Positions 33,201 through 42,720 of a DNA stretch of 64,000 nucleotides are shown here, in pieces. The translations under genes and the position numbers were made by a program. The DNA is from Henricia sp. BOLD:AAB3569 (lineage: Eukaryota; Echinodermata; Asteroidea; Spinulosida; Echinasteridae): the NCBI GenBank assembly GCA_037783545.1, contig JBBELK010000438.1, positions 682,001 to 746,000 of the forward strand, in the 5' to 3' direction. The notes beneath the pieces are model-generated. The model searched no databases, was not told where the DNA came from, and was given only the letters and a program-made list of their open reading frames with translations. Position 1 is the stretch's first letter, and each line of letters opens with the position of its first letter.

Positions 33201-36200
33201 AATGAAAAATAAACAATGCATGTTAGAACAAGTTTGATGATAAAAATGAGAAATAAAATTATGACATGTCTGATTTTAGGCCCCCAGCCTGGATTTCCAT
33301 TGTTATAAAAAACATGTAAAATTTTAGTTTAGTTGTAAAAACCATGGTGTAAAAACTAAGAGAGAGAAATTTTCATGATTTTTAAATTTTTCCCACTGCT
33401 GTCCAATATTGTCCAAGGAAATGTTCGTCAACATTGTCTGATTCATTAGTTCAATATTTGACTTCAAGTGCAGAAATAATTTGAATTTGTAGGTTGAATT
33501 CCATATCCGACCACTATAAACGTCTTTATTTTGTATTAAATGAAAAATAAACAATGTATGTTAGAACAAGTTTGATGATAAAAATGAGAAATAAAATTAT
33601 GACATGTCTGATTTTAGGCCCCCAGCCTGGATTTCCATTGTTATAAAACCATGTAAAATTTTAGTTTAGTTGTAAAAACCATGGTGTAAAAACTAAGAGA
33701 GAGAAATTTTCATGATTTTATATTTTTTCCCACTGCTGTCCAACATTGTCCAAGGAAATGTTCGTCAACATTGTCTGATTCATTAGTTTAATATTTGACT
33801 TCAAGTGCAGAAATAATTTGAATTTGTAGGTTGAATTCCATATCCGACCACTATAAACGTCTTTATTTTGTATTAAATGAAAAATAAACAATGTATGTTA
33901 GAACAAGTTTGATGATAAAAATGAGAAATAAAATTATGACATGTCTGATTTTAGGCCCCCAGCCTGGATTTCCATTGTTATAAAACCATGTAAAATTTTA
34001 GTTTAGTTGTAAAAACCATGGTGTAAAAACTAAGAGAGAGAAATTTTCATGATTTTTAGATTTTTTCCCACTGTTGTCCAACATTGTTCAATGTTTTGGC
34101 CATGGCATTGGGTCTTAATCTACACGTACAGGCACCCCCGGCCGGGGACAGGAAGTCACCGGGCTGGGCTGGGCGCGCACTCGTACCGAGAAATGCCGCT
34201 TCTCGGCAGGCAATGCACCACGGTCACTGCACGAAAACGGCCCGATATCATTTTCGCGCGGCACGGTGAATCACTAGCACTGCACACGTACAAAATGTAC
34301 ACGGCAAGTTACCATCCCACATGACCTAATTATGGAGGCATCGCTTTCTCTTCTACGCAGGCGCCCATAATTTTTGACCTTGCTGTTTAATTATTCATGT
34401 GCTTCCATTAAGGTTATCGAACTTTTTTCTTACGGAGTAATCAAGACCGAGTTTTCGAGTTCACGTTGTAAGTGTAGGTACGCCCTCTGGCGGCTAAAAT
34501 GAACAATGTGGGGATCGCGAACTCGGTCTTGCATCAAGACTAGTACATTGGGTGCACCGGCACGGTGCAATGAAAAAAAGTATGTCCACAAAACTGCACG
34601 GCAAATGGAACGAAACTGCACGGTTAGTGACGTAGCATTAAATGGATCAAATATTGAACGACACGTGACCTGCTATCGTCCAATCAGATGACAAGGATCT
34701 ACTTGGGCATTATATAATAAAAATATATAATACAAATGGCATTTCCTGTGTATCTCCCTGTGTGATTGAGGATGTGTGTGTGTGATAAAAACCAACCTCT
34801 AGTTTTAAAACCTCATCTATATTCCCATAAAACTATGAAAAACAGTCTCCAAGGTTTAGAAATTGTGTGAAGCCAACAGCCCATTAGTCTGGTTCCCTGG
34901 TTGCGTATATGAGGGAGTGGTGATCTCGATTAAAAAAACACCTCATTTGCAGTGACCCCAAATTAAATTGTTCACGAGTTGACAAGAAAAACCTTACTAA
35001 ACATGCTAATAACAATGATATTTTTTCAGTCCAAAATGGTATTTTAAACTGAAGGTGGTTTTCTAAAAGGTCTTTTGCAGAAGACTTTTTTACCAATGAA
35101 CTCCAAACAAAACCACGCATGGATTTTTCACAATTTCAGAAGTATTACTGCACCTACTGGTATATGTGGCTGACTAAATTTACAGGGCAGATTTATCAAC
35201 ATGGGCTTCTCATCACAACAGGAATTAACACCACTTAACAGTTTACCAATCATGCGTTCTACCTTTAAAAAGTGTGTACCACATGTGAAATGGAGTCGGG
35301 ACAGGCATAACTGCATCTCATTAGCATAGTTTTGGGCACCTTCATTTGCATAGTTTTGGGCACCATTTGCTAAATTTGTGTTTATTAAAGACTGGTTGGG
35401 CCTTGATCATTCGTTTAAAACTGCCCACATAATGTGCTCTCAGCCAATAGGAATGCAGGGGCGGATCCAGGATTTTAAAAAGGGGGGGGGGCGTGAAATT
35501 TTTAAACATGAAATGCTGATGACAATGAAATAGCGAGCGCGTAGCACGAACCTCTTGGGAGCCCTATTTACTGGTGTGCAACCTTATGGGCGTTTGATAC
35601 AGTCCCCATGAGATACTCACTGAAGCAACTGCATTTTGTAGGACGACTTGAAATTTAGCAAAGCCATGTAGAAAGTAGCGATTTCCATTACAACTCCAAC
35701 GACCAGGTTCAAATTGAGTTTTCAGTTCTCGACATTCTTCATCTAAATACATGTAAAGGAAAGAATTCAGTTTACTGGTCGCCACTTATTCTCCTTATGA
35801 CTTTAACCACCAAAACGTGTTAACATTTTAAATGGGCTGTTAAACAGCTCTATGAAATTTGGCCCTGGTGCTTGTTAAAGCATGGAGCTTCCTCCATGGT
35901 CAAAGTGACACACACTAGATGTCTAGTTTATTGCTTATTTTTGCCAAACATTGCACAGGATAAAACCCATATGATTTACACCGATCTAGGCCCCGGCCGG
36001 GCTCTGAAGTCGGGGGGAAACCGGGCTCCACAGTAAGAATGTATATTTGCCGGTGGGCACTCGGACGGCTTTCGTAGAAAATTTGCGAAATTTTTGGCCC
36101 GTTTATCGGTCGGTGTCCAGCAGGCATCCGTCAGATGCCCTGGCGGTGTCCCAGGGGGCCCCTGGGGCATCCGGCAGGGTGCCGGCTGATTCTCACAGCC

Positions 36201-37764
36201 CTGCTGGGCAGCTGTATGGTCCCTGTCGAGTTCCTTTTATACCCTGCAGGGCGGGCCTCGCTCGGCGCCCGGCCGGCGCCCGTGAACCCGGCCGAGGCCC
36301 CGCCGATATCTAATCGGCGCCTGGCAGGTGCCCGGCCGGGGCCTGGCCAGCGCCTGCATATATAAACATCGTCCGTGTCATCACAAATTTGGCCCGGGGC
36401 CCGCCCGATGTGGCCGGTGCCTAGCCGGCTCCGGCGGGGGCCCTGTCGATGTTTTTACAATTAGGTTACGGCTTGGATCGATCCGGCTTGTATTTTTCGC
36501 CGGACCCCGAGTTGATTTTAAGTGCGAATTAAAATGAACCGGGGGCCCGCCCGGAGCCAAAAATAGCCCGGCAGCCGCCGGGAGTCCCACCGGGCCCCTC
36601 ACGAAAGTGCCAAAAACAGCGCCTAAACTACCTGGGAAGACATCGGTTTGGAAATGTGACTGGGGTATAACCGAGGTCGCGAGCAAGCGGGTCTGTGGTG
36701 TATAGCTCGGTGTAATGACGTCACCTAGTAAACGTGAGCAGTAAAAACACGGCGGACAGTTTGGAATCGTGACGTGGTACGAAGAAAAACACAAATTTAT
36801 GACACAAAATAGGAGGGAATAAATAGGGCTGTAAATACATGCTCTTTTCGAATGCTGCTACCGTTTTCCATTGCAAAGTAACACTGTACGTGGACCCCGT
36901 AAACCTGCGGGTGCTATTATAGCAGACCTCCCATAAAAGTCCGTCTGAGGAAGATTTCGGGGCCCGGAGATCCTCGAGTCGTTTATGAATATCAACTGCG
37001 GGCGCAGGAGTCTTCTACGGGGTGGTTTACGGGTCCGGTGCCGCTACGGGCCGGGCTTTATAAAAAAGGTCCCAGGTGCCGGGTTGGGTCGGTTCGAGCC
37101 GGTTCTCAAGAGCCGGAACCGATACTTTGAACTTGGAACCGACTGCATGCCGACAGCGGGTACGTGGAAAAGTTGGAACTGAAACTCGGTTCTTCATGTT
37201 GGAACCGGGTATAGAACCGGGTACCCCTCAGCAGCCGATTTCACGAATCCTTGCGCACTGCGTAAGCCTGCTTGCGCACTGTTTCGTGAAATCGGCTGCA
37301 GAACCGCCAAAGCTTAATTTGAATGGATTTCTGTAGGTCAATACACACTGCATACCTTGGAGGTCGGTGTACAGATCTGTGGACGTCAAAGTGAACGAGC
37401 TGTTCATGCGTATTGTAACTGTTAAGTTGTCGGGAAACTTGGTGCTAAAAACGATCCCAAAATCAAACGGCGACTGTGTCCGACTGTCTTTAGAAGCATT
37501 AAACGCACGAAGCATTTCCTTCTCGGTGTCATACGACAGCAAGCCCATTGATTCGTTTCCCAAGGCCTCCGTGACGCGTGTCATCACAGTGTAGGTTTCT
37601 GTGGTGTTGGGAGTGTAGGCAATTGGCTTCAAACTGGGTAGCTTGGAATCCGATAAACTGTAGGTTTTGTAACGATCGTACCCAATGGCAGGGTAATCAT
37701 ACACTTCTGCAAGGCCATAAAATAGCAGCACGGCAACGATGAAAATGATCGGCACGAAGATTTC
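27101..37764 (-). CDS. Second ABCA-family gene, partial: N-terminal membrane half (TMD1) only
   Basis: Four minus-strand exons with agreeing phases: 37764-37356, 35742-35621, 31026-30800 and 27243-27101. They encode the end of helix 1 (EIFVPIIFIVAVLLFYGLAE), a large N-glycosylatable extracellular region (NTTETY, NLTVTIRMNSSF), a segment equivalent to the conserved YxxSGFxxLQ (YFLHGFAKFQVVLQNAV), two helices flanking the hallmark NLVYDKEKKIKESMLMMGMS and a further helix pair ending IFFLYGMS. This order is that of an ABCA TMD1. No Walker A, signature or Walker B was found on this strand down to 14 kb. Either the ATPase exons were lost or displaced, or the visible exons are a gene fragment. No stop or frameshift is seen in the exons. 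Confidence 0.85.
27912..29891. mobile_element. 1.98-kb foldback transposon with ~650-bp TIRs and TA target duplication
   Basis: AGCCAGTTGCGTGATAGATT starts at 27912 and its complement ends at 29891, with TA on both sides (27910-27911, 29892-29893). The arms 27912-28567 and 29243-29891 are nearly identical inverted copies with only scattered differences (for example GGCCGTTGGCAACGG against GGCCATTGGCAACGG), implying recent origin. The central ~675 bp has no transposase. It lies in the ABCA intron between the exons at 31026-30800 and 27243-27101. Superfamily not assigned; a TA target suits Tc1/mariner-type or similar. Confidence 0.92.
28632..28740. repeat. Repeat in foldback centre shared with 18.3 kb
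   Basis: ATAAATACCGTACACCCTCG, CACTAATTCTTTCTAATATT and GGTTAGGAAACGTGATT parallel 18284-18375. It is probably an internal part of the transposon family. Confidence 0.55.
30411..30490. repeat. C-rich tract in ABCA intron
   Basis: An interrupted poly-C array (CCCCCCCTCCCCCCTCCC) with an uninterrupted run near 30452-30469. The open frames (PPPPSP) are artefacts. Confidence 0.9.
30800..31026 (-). CDS. ABCA TMD1 exon: helix 2 and YDKEKKIKE coupling motif
   Basis: Acceptor CTTCTTTCACCACGCAG, donor GTCAGT, 227 bp. Contains VVASILYIITYAVFIAVLLS and NLVYDKEKKIKESMLMMGMS, the signature of the intracellular coupling region in ABCA membrane domains. It ends in a split tryptophan codon. Confidence 0.9.
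31110..31350. repeat. Dispersed hairpin repeat, inverse of 49210-49580
   Basis: AATAATGAATGTTTATGAGT and its complement form a hairpin of ~55-bp arms (31125-31240). The right flank GTATCCTTGTCATCCTAC and GAGTTTCTTGCGCTTGCGAG are found in reverse at 49325-49385. Confidence 0.65.
31350..31950. repeat. Dispersed repeat related to 42500-42720
   Basis: ATTCACCATTGGCCGCCAGA, GGGCGCACCTGAAATACAG and TCGCTCGCAAAATACCGAGC occur in reverse at 42520-42650. It also holds a perfect hairpin CCATGGAGGAAGGAAAGAC/GTCTTTCCTTCCTCCATGG around 31674-31709. The stretch 31.95-32.95 kb shows nothing further. Confidence 0.6.
33085..34085. repeat. ~333-bp tandem repeat, three copies
   Basis: GAAATGTTCGTCAACATTGT starts at about 33090, 33419 and 33756. 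Each unit contains CCATATCCGACCACTATAAA and GGCCCCCAGCCTGGATTTCC. It lies in the ABCA intron between the exons at 35742-35621 and 31026-30800. Copies two and three are closest. Confidence 0.9.
34735..35275. repeat. MITE of the GGTAGAACACATG family, diverged
   Basis: AAAACCAACCTCTAGTTTTA and AACCTCATCTATATTC near 34788-34822 resemble the family interior, and TTTACCAATCATGCGTTCTA CCTTTAAA at 35240-35270 is the typical right end. Confidence 0.45.
35621..35742 (-). CDS. ABCA TMD1 exon: end of extracellular loop (GF..LQ motif)
   Basis: Acceptor TACATGTATTTAG, donor GTGAGTATC, 122 bp. A split aspartate codon (G/AT) joins it to the previous exon. The NRYFLHGFAKFQVVLQNAVA segment matches the position of the conserved Y-x-x-x-G-F-x-x-L-Q of ABCA loops. 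Confidence 0.8.
35990..36610. other. Strikingly GC-rich, CCGGCC-laden stretch
   Basis: About 600 bp rich in GGCCGGGGCC, GCCCGGCC and GGCGCC motifs inside otherwise AT-rich DNA. No coding signal in any frame; the open frames have repetitive Pro/Ala/Gly/Arg content. A degenerate GC-rich satellite or CpG island are the options. It is in the ABCA intron upstream of the exon at 35742. Confidence 0.7.
37231..37299. repeat. Perfect 17-bp-arm hairpin next to an ABCA donor
   Basis: GCAGCCGATTTCACGAA (37231-37247) and TTCGTGAAATCGGCTGC (37283-37299) are perfect complements, about 57 bp downstream in transcript sense of the donor at 37355. The loop CTTGCGCACTGCGTAAGCCT recurs in part near 46090-46125. 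Confidence 0.8.
37356..37764 (-). CDS. ABCA TMD1 exon: helix 1 and first extracellular loop
   Basis: Acceptor TTTTCATTTTGTCAAG, donor GTATGCAG, 409 bp. Reads EIFVPIIFIVAVLLFYGLAE, then a hydrophilic stretch with sequons NTT, NLT and NSS. In ABCA genes an exon boundary sits just before this E-I-x-x-P motif, supporting the start. The first coding exon (a short basic N-terminus) was not identified upstream. Confidence 0.8.
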
Positions 37765-37993
37765 CTTGACAAAATGAAAACAACTTGAATGCAATCGATT
37801 GAAAATATGCCACTTTTACTTTCATGACATTCTGCTTACAGCAAGAAAAATTGTCGGCTTCAAGCCGCTATAATGTCTAATATCAACACAACTGCAGCCA
37901 GGCAAGTCAATTTGGAAATTTAAAAAATAGGAAACACTTGGAGTACGGCATGTTTTCATCTCGATTCCATTCCACCACATTAAAGGAGTGTGT

Positions 37994-38972
37994 CAGGGCT
38001 TGCCCTTAACTTTTTCTGAGAGTAGCCCACTGGGCTAGTAAATTGTGTTTTTTACTAGCCCGCAGAAATTTTTACTAGCCCATGAAATGTTTGAAAAATA
38101 AAAAAAACAAAGCATTCAAATATTGACTAGCACTGTCTACTGAGAAAGTTGATTTTTGTTCATCCCCCCCATGGCTAGAAATCACTGTCGCTGGTAGTGG
38201 AGTCGGGATGTTCTTCCTCCTCTTCTTCAGTCCTTCATTTTTAAAAAAAGTCAGGAGAGCCCTTATTGCTCTTCTGAGTTAATCGAGGAGAGCTAATAGC
38301 TCTCAATAGCTCTCCTAATAAAAAAAAACTTCCTTAAAATCTTTGAAAACACTGTATATGGACTTTTGGGGAAAAATCAAATGTTTAGCCTGTTTGGGGC
38401 CGAGTCAGTCTGGGGCCGAGTTTGTACACAAGGCAATAGGGGCCGAGTTGGTCTGGGGCTGAGTTTGTACACAAGGCAATTGGGGCCGAGTCAGTCTGGG
38501 TACGAGTTTGTACACAAGGCGATTGGGGCCGAGTCAGTCTGGGGCCGAGTTTGTACACAAGGCAATTGGGGCCGAGTCAGTCTGGGGCCGAGTTTGTACA
38601 CAAGGCAAAGGGGGCCGAGTTGGTCTGGGGCCGAGTTTGGGGCCGAGCCAGTCTGGGGCCGCAGTCGGATACCAGATGCATGTATGTCTATGCACGTATA
38701 TTGCACACAAGCTGTGTTGGACACATGATGCAGACCCAAGCTAGCTGTGGCCGTGTGTTGCACGTGGAAAAATGCAATGCGCAATCGCCGTTTGCATGCC
38801 GCAAAAGGTAAAGCTTTGAAGAGTTCGTTTATTTTCAATTTCACATCTGGAAAACAAGGAACGTGCACATGTTTTAAGTAGCCCGCCGGGCAAGTTGAAA
38901 AGTGGATTTTACTTGCCCACAGCAGTTTTTACTAGACAATGTACGCCGGGCTAGCGTTAAGGTCGAGCCCTG
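37994..38972. mobile_element. hAT-like element with CAGGGCT ends
   Basis: Left end CAGGGCTTGCCCTTAACTTT and right end complement of CAGGGCTCGACCTTAACGCT. Both sub-ends carry ACTAGCCC/GGGCTAG boxes. CAGGG termini are typical of hAT elements. Flanks share TGTGT but not a full 8-bp duplication. The interior carries the 38385-38660 minisatellite and no transposase. Confidence 0.65.
38385..38660. repeat. ~44-bp minisatellite, about six units
   Basis: The unit GGGGCCGAGTCAGTCTGGGG then CCGAGTTTGTACACAAGGCAA repeats between 38398 and 38660, with alternating GTCAGTC/GTTGGTC versions. Confidence 0.9.
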
Positions 38973-39327
38973 TGTGTCCAGATCACATTTTCCCCCTCCC
39001 CCATTTTCCCATGGGTGTTGAGATTTTGATACCATAGGCCTATACCATTTGTCATGTTTTTCTCATTCTGAAATTCCACGCTTAGTCCCAATCCACATTC
39101 AAAGGTATCGTCAAAATTACCACTGATTTGTTTTTATTAACTTATCCAGAGTAGACATATAAGAACAGTACAGTGAATACACACAAAAATTGCTACAATT
39201 TGCTCAACTTAGAGGTTGCAGATTTTATAAGATCGTCCCATGGATAGTATTTTGGGGAGGCATGCATGCATTATGTACATTTGTTGAAAAATACTTTGTT
39301 TTCTGTTCAAATTCTTGTGACTGAAGG

Positions 39328-39429
39328 CAGTGGCTGATCCAGGCTCATTAAAATACAGGGATTTCAAGGGGTTCAACCCCCTAAATTCAATTGTATTCCT
39401 GTATGTTAATGAGGCTGGATCCGCCACTG
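39328..39429. mobile_element. 102-bp hAT-type MITE
   Basis: CAGTGGCTGATCCAGGCTCA at the left and TGAGGCTGGATCCGCCACTG at the right are near-perfect inverted ends. The interior TTCAAGGGGTTCAACCCCCT is a further small palindrome. GAAGG is present on both flanks. Confidence 0.8.
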
Positions 39430-39494
39430 GAAGGGAATATTCGTTATAGGTTAGAGCGAAATATATTTTCTAGAGCATCTTTTAATAAGTGTAC

Positions 39495-40060
39495 GAAGTC
39501 TCGTACCCCGACCTGCTGTGGATGCTCGCACATCAGGTCTGGGGAAACACGGTGAAAGCTCAACGCTGATAGGTTAAACGCTATTACCATAATTTCGTGA
39601 GCCGTCGTTGATAGTACGCGCGCTGCTATTGGTGTGATTGAATTTGACCGATATAGACTGATAAACTAAAAATCCCTTAATCATGTCCCTGTGCTTCGCA
39701 ATGGTACTTTTTCCGACGGCCATGATAGTTTAGAGCCAATTGCCATGGCAACCCACTTCACGCTTCGGCTGACAATTGGGAGGGAATTCTTCGTGTTTGA
39801 CGAGGACAACGCCACAAAGAAGTGGTAGCTATATAAAAAGGAATCTGTAACGTTTATTGTAAAGACCATTGGGGTGTGTTATGGTATTAATTTGTATGCA
39901 GCCTTCTAAGCTTTACCCGCGGTGCTTATGATAATGGCCAAAAGCTTCGCAGGGGTCCCTCACCGAAATTCAGTGTGGGCCTCAACCAGTCAGTGATGAG
40001 CTCTCATCGTGATACCCCAGACCTGTGCGAGCATCCACATCAGGTTTGGGTACGAGACTA
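39495..40060. mobile_element. 566-bp TIR element with 8-bp target duplication
   Basis: AAGTGTAC flanks both sides (39487-39494 and 40061-40068). The ends AGTCTCGTACCCCGACCTG and its inverse (CAGGTTTGGGTACGAGACT) form ~55-bp imperfect TIRs including GGATGCTCGCACA. The interior block GTCCCTGTGCTTCGCAATGG to CACTTCACGCTTCGGCTG (39684-39780) has a relative at 45470-45560. 8-bp duplications suit hAT or P superfamilies. Confidence 0.85.
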
Positions 40061-40878
40061 AAGTGTACCTTGCTAAGACAGTTTGTTTTCCTTAATGTTA
40101 TAGTTTTAACTTACCTGCAACAACTGTTTGATATTTCTGATTTTCAGCAACAAGTTGAGGTACATCAAAGAGACAAACTGACGCCGAAAGGATGCCATTG
40201 TTCCTCTGCTTGCCCAATTACTAATTTACATAGATTCTGCAATACAATACAGAGCCACAATAAGGTATCAAACATGGTAGTAGTCGAGTGCATCACAGGT
40301 CTATCACCAGTCCAAAGCCGATAAAATCACATGTCCGTGACAAGTCCCGCACAAGCCCAGTAACAAGAAGCAAAGGATGAACACGCACACTTAAAAAATG
40401 CTCCGTGTTGTTTGACAAGACCCAGGGACTTGTGAAGGTTTTTGGGGACTTGTGATGGACTGGACTATACATCCCTCAAACTTCAAAGGACAAAACATTC
40501 TAACAACATTAGCCGAAAGCAGCGTTGACTTCCCTTAAACAGTTTTGCGAGAAACCTAAAAAACCAGGGACAAAAAGTCAAAAAGACAAATTATTATCGT
40601 ACCAAAATAAAAAAGGGTTTACAGAATTACAAGTGTATGCACTGTGAAAAGAAGATCAAAAAGTTCAGAAAAGCCCGAGATCACTGTCACATTATGGGTA
40701 CATACAGGCATGAAGGATCCGTTTCTTTCCTCCATGGTCTACCAATACCATGGAAGAAGAAACACACGAACCATGGAGGTAGCCAACCCGACTGTACTGT
40801 GTTACTACTAATACTAGTATTATACTGCAGGTCGCGCCGGCCGCGGCGGACGGCAGGGGCGAGCCAGTGCAACGAGGA

Positions 40879-42500
40879 ATCTGAATCTGAATCTATATAG
40901 TCGGCAAAGCATCCTTCCGGAAACATCACACCAACTTTTTGGTTCGGTAGGCAATGCGTGTGGAGGCGAACGTCTATTTTAGTTACTTTTATCCAAAAAA
41001 CTTGAGAAGTTGATCTCTGAATTCGGAGTGAGTTTTTCTCTTAACATCAATGATTTGTGGAGGGAGGTTGTTCCAGTCTTTAATTGTTCTGGGAAAAAAG
41101 CTGTTTTCATAGATTCTGGTTCTGGTACGGAGCTGCTTTAATTTCTGATTGTGGCCTCTGGATGGACGATTATTAAGGTTCAGGTATGCTTCAGGAGAAA
41201 TGTCCACTGCTTTGTTGAGAATTTTGTACATCATGGTTATTCTACTGATTTTCCTTCGTTCTTCTAGTGACAACCATCCCTGTTTTTTAAGCAAGGTTGT
41301 TACTGTTCCTGGTGTTGTACTGTAGTTGTTATGGACGAATCGAATGGCTTGCCTTTGTATTTGCTCCAAACGGTAGATGTCAGATTTTAGGTGGGGATCC
41401 CAAGCAGGTGATGCATATTCTAGAATGGGTCGAACCAGCATAGCGTAGGCCGTTTCTTTGATCGGTGCACTGCAATTCCACAAGTTACGTTTGATCATGC
41501 CTAACACTTTTTGAGATTTTTTGGATACATCTGACACATGTTTGCTGCAAGACATACTATTGGAGATGGTGACCCCAAGATATTTTTGGGAGTCTACGCT
41601 CTGTAGGATTTGTCCACAAAAGCTGTAGGTAGTTTTGATAGGTTTCCGGGCTCCTATTGATAATGTAGTACACTTATTAGGGTTGAATTTCATCTTCCAG
41701 GTGGATTGCCAAAGTTCCAGTTTTTGGAGATCTTGTTGGAGAACATGTTTATTTGTATTGTAGATGAGGCAGTCATCTGCAAAAAGCCGAACTGTTGATG
41801 AAACATTTGCGGGGAGATCATTTATGTAGATCAGGAAGAGTAATGGCCCAATAACTGATCCTTGGGGTACGCCGGATGTAACTGGTACTGACTCTGATGC
41901 TTGTCCATCAACAACGACTTTTTGTGTCCGTCCTGTCAAGAAATCTGTTATCCATTTATGCAGTGAACCGGTAATTCCATAGTGGATAAGTTTATTTAGT
42001 AAGAGTTTATGCGGTACTTTATCAAATGCTTTGGAAAAGTCCAAGACTGCTGCATCAACGGTTGCCTTGTTGTCAACTTGTTGAATGATGTCATGAAGTG
42101 TTATAATCAGTTGAGTTTCTGTAGATCGTCTGGCTCTAAATCCATGCTGGGTGTCAGTTAGAATATTGTACTTCTCCAGGTGTTTCATAATGTGACTGGC
42201 AATAATATGCTCCAGTATCTTGCAGGTCACTGATGTTAATGATATTGGCCGATAGTTTGAGGGGTCTGATTTTGTTCCTTTCTTAAAGACAGCAGACACA
42301 TTGGCAGTCTTCCAAGATGTAGGTACATCACCGCTATTAACTGATGTCTGAAAGATGTCCCTAAGAATGGGTGCCAGTGGAGTTGCTAAGAGTTTGAGTA
42401 GCCATGGAGGTATATTGTCAGGACCTGGAGTTTTAGATGGTACTAGTTCAGTAGGTAGGAAGATAGCTTTGTCCGTTCCGTGGACAATGTGTGTTTGCTG
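40879..42500 (-). mobile_element. 5'-truncated L2/CR1-like non-LTR retrotransposon
   Basis: It contains the reverse-transcriptase domain and 3' UTR but no endonuclease. The 3' tail on the minus strand is CTATATAGATTCAGATTCAG, a short microsatellite typical of this group. The 5' junction with another repeat lies near 42500. The ORF is uninterrupted, so insertion was fairly recent. 5' truncation is the normal result of target-primed reverse transcription. Confidence 0.88.
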
Positions 42501-42512
42501 ATCGCATTTCAC
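40989..42512 (-). CDS. Reverse transcriptase (L2/CR1-like, N-terminally truncated)
   Basis: About 505 codons without a stop. RT motifs in order: SKTPGPDNIPPWLL, NYRPISLTSV, QHGFRARRSTETQL, VDAAVLDFSKAFDKVPH (first catalytic Asp), SGVPQGSVIGPLLFLIYIND, catalytic RLFADDCLIY (FADD instead of YADD, common in this group), the thumb-region KYLGVTI and a C-terminal SFFPRTIKDWNNLP box. The apparent start Met-Lys-Cys lies in the adjoining repeat, so the true protein began upstream in the lost 5' part. It is probably not expressed as a working element because the endonuclease is absent. Confidence 0.92.
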   Translation of the reverse strand: MKCDQQTHIVHGTDKAIFLPTELVPSKTPGPDNIPPWLLKLLATPLAPILRDIFQTSVNSGDVPTSWKTANVSAVFKKGTKSDPSNYRPISLTSVTCKILEHIIASHIMKHLEKYNILTDTQHGFRARRSTETQLIITLHDIIQQVDNKATVDAAVLDFSKAFDKVPHKLLLNKLIHYGITGSLHKWITDFLTGRTQKVVVDGQASESVPVTSGVPQGSVIGPLLFLIYINDLPANVSSTVRLFADDCLIYNTNKHVLQQDLQKLELWQSTWKMKFNPNKCTTLSIGARKPIKTTYSFCGQILQSVDSQKYLGVTISNSMSCSKHVSDVSKKSQKVLGMIKRNLWNCSAPIKETAYAMLVRPILEYASPAWDPHLKSDIYRLEQIQRQAIRFVHNNYSTTPGTVTTLLKKQGWLSLEERRKISRITMMYKILNKAVDISPEAYLNLNNRPSRGHNQKLKQLRTRTRIYENSFFPRTIKDWNNLPPQIIDVKRKTHSEFRDQLLKFFG

Positions 42513-42720
42513 CGTGTCGAAAAAATGCCAGGAATTCGCTCGGTATTTTGCGAGCTATTTATACGGAATATATAGTAAAGACTGTCTTTTGGACTGTATT
42601 TCAGGTGCGCCCTCTGACGGCCAATGGTGAATAGTCTATGTACGTCGTGTATCGCGCGCCAAAAGCAGTCTTGCCAAAAGACTGTGGCGTATGCTTTATG
42701 AGTCATACACACACACATCG
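42500..42720. repeat. Dispersed repeat at retrotransposon 5' junction
   Basis: Inverse copy of 31800-31945: GCCAGGAATTCGCTCGGTAT then TTTTGCGAGCTATTTATACG, GGTGCGCCCTCTGACGGCCA. The retrotransposon seems to have inserted into, or been joined to, this repeat at about 42500. Confidence 0.7.

Noticed and set aside
36047-36794. Proline/alanine-rich coding exons
   Set aside because: They are explained by extreme GC content suppressing stop codons. No splice sites or homology were seen.
38366-38728. Protein-coding repeat domain (GRVCTQGNRGRVGLG)
   Set aside because: It is the translation of the 44-bp minisatellite and is open in several frames.
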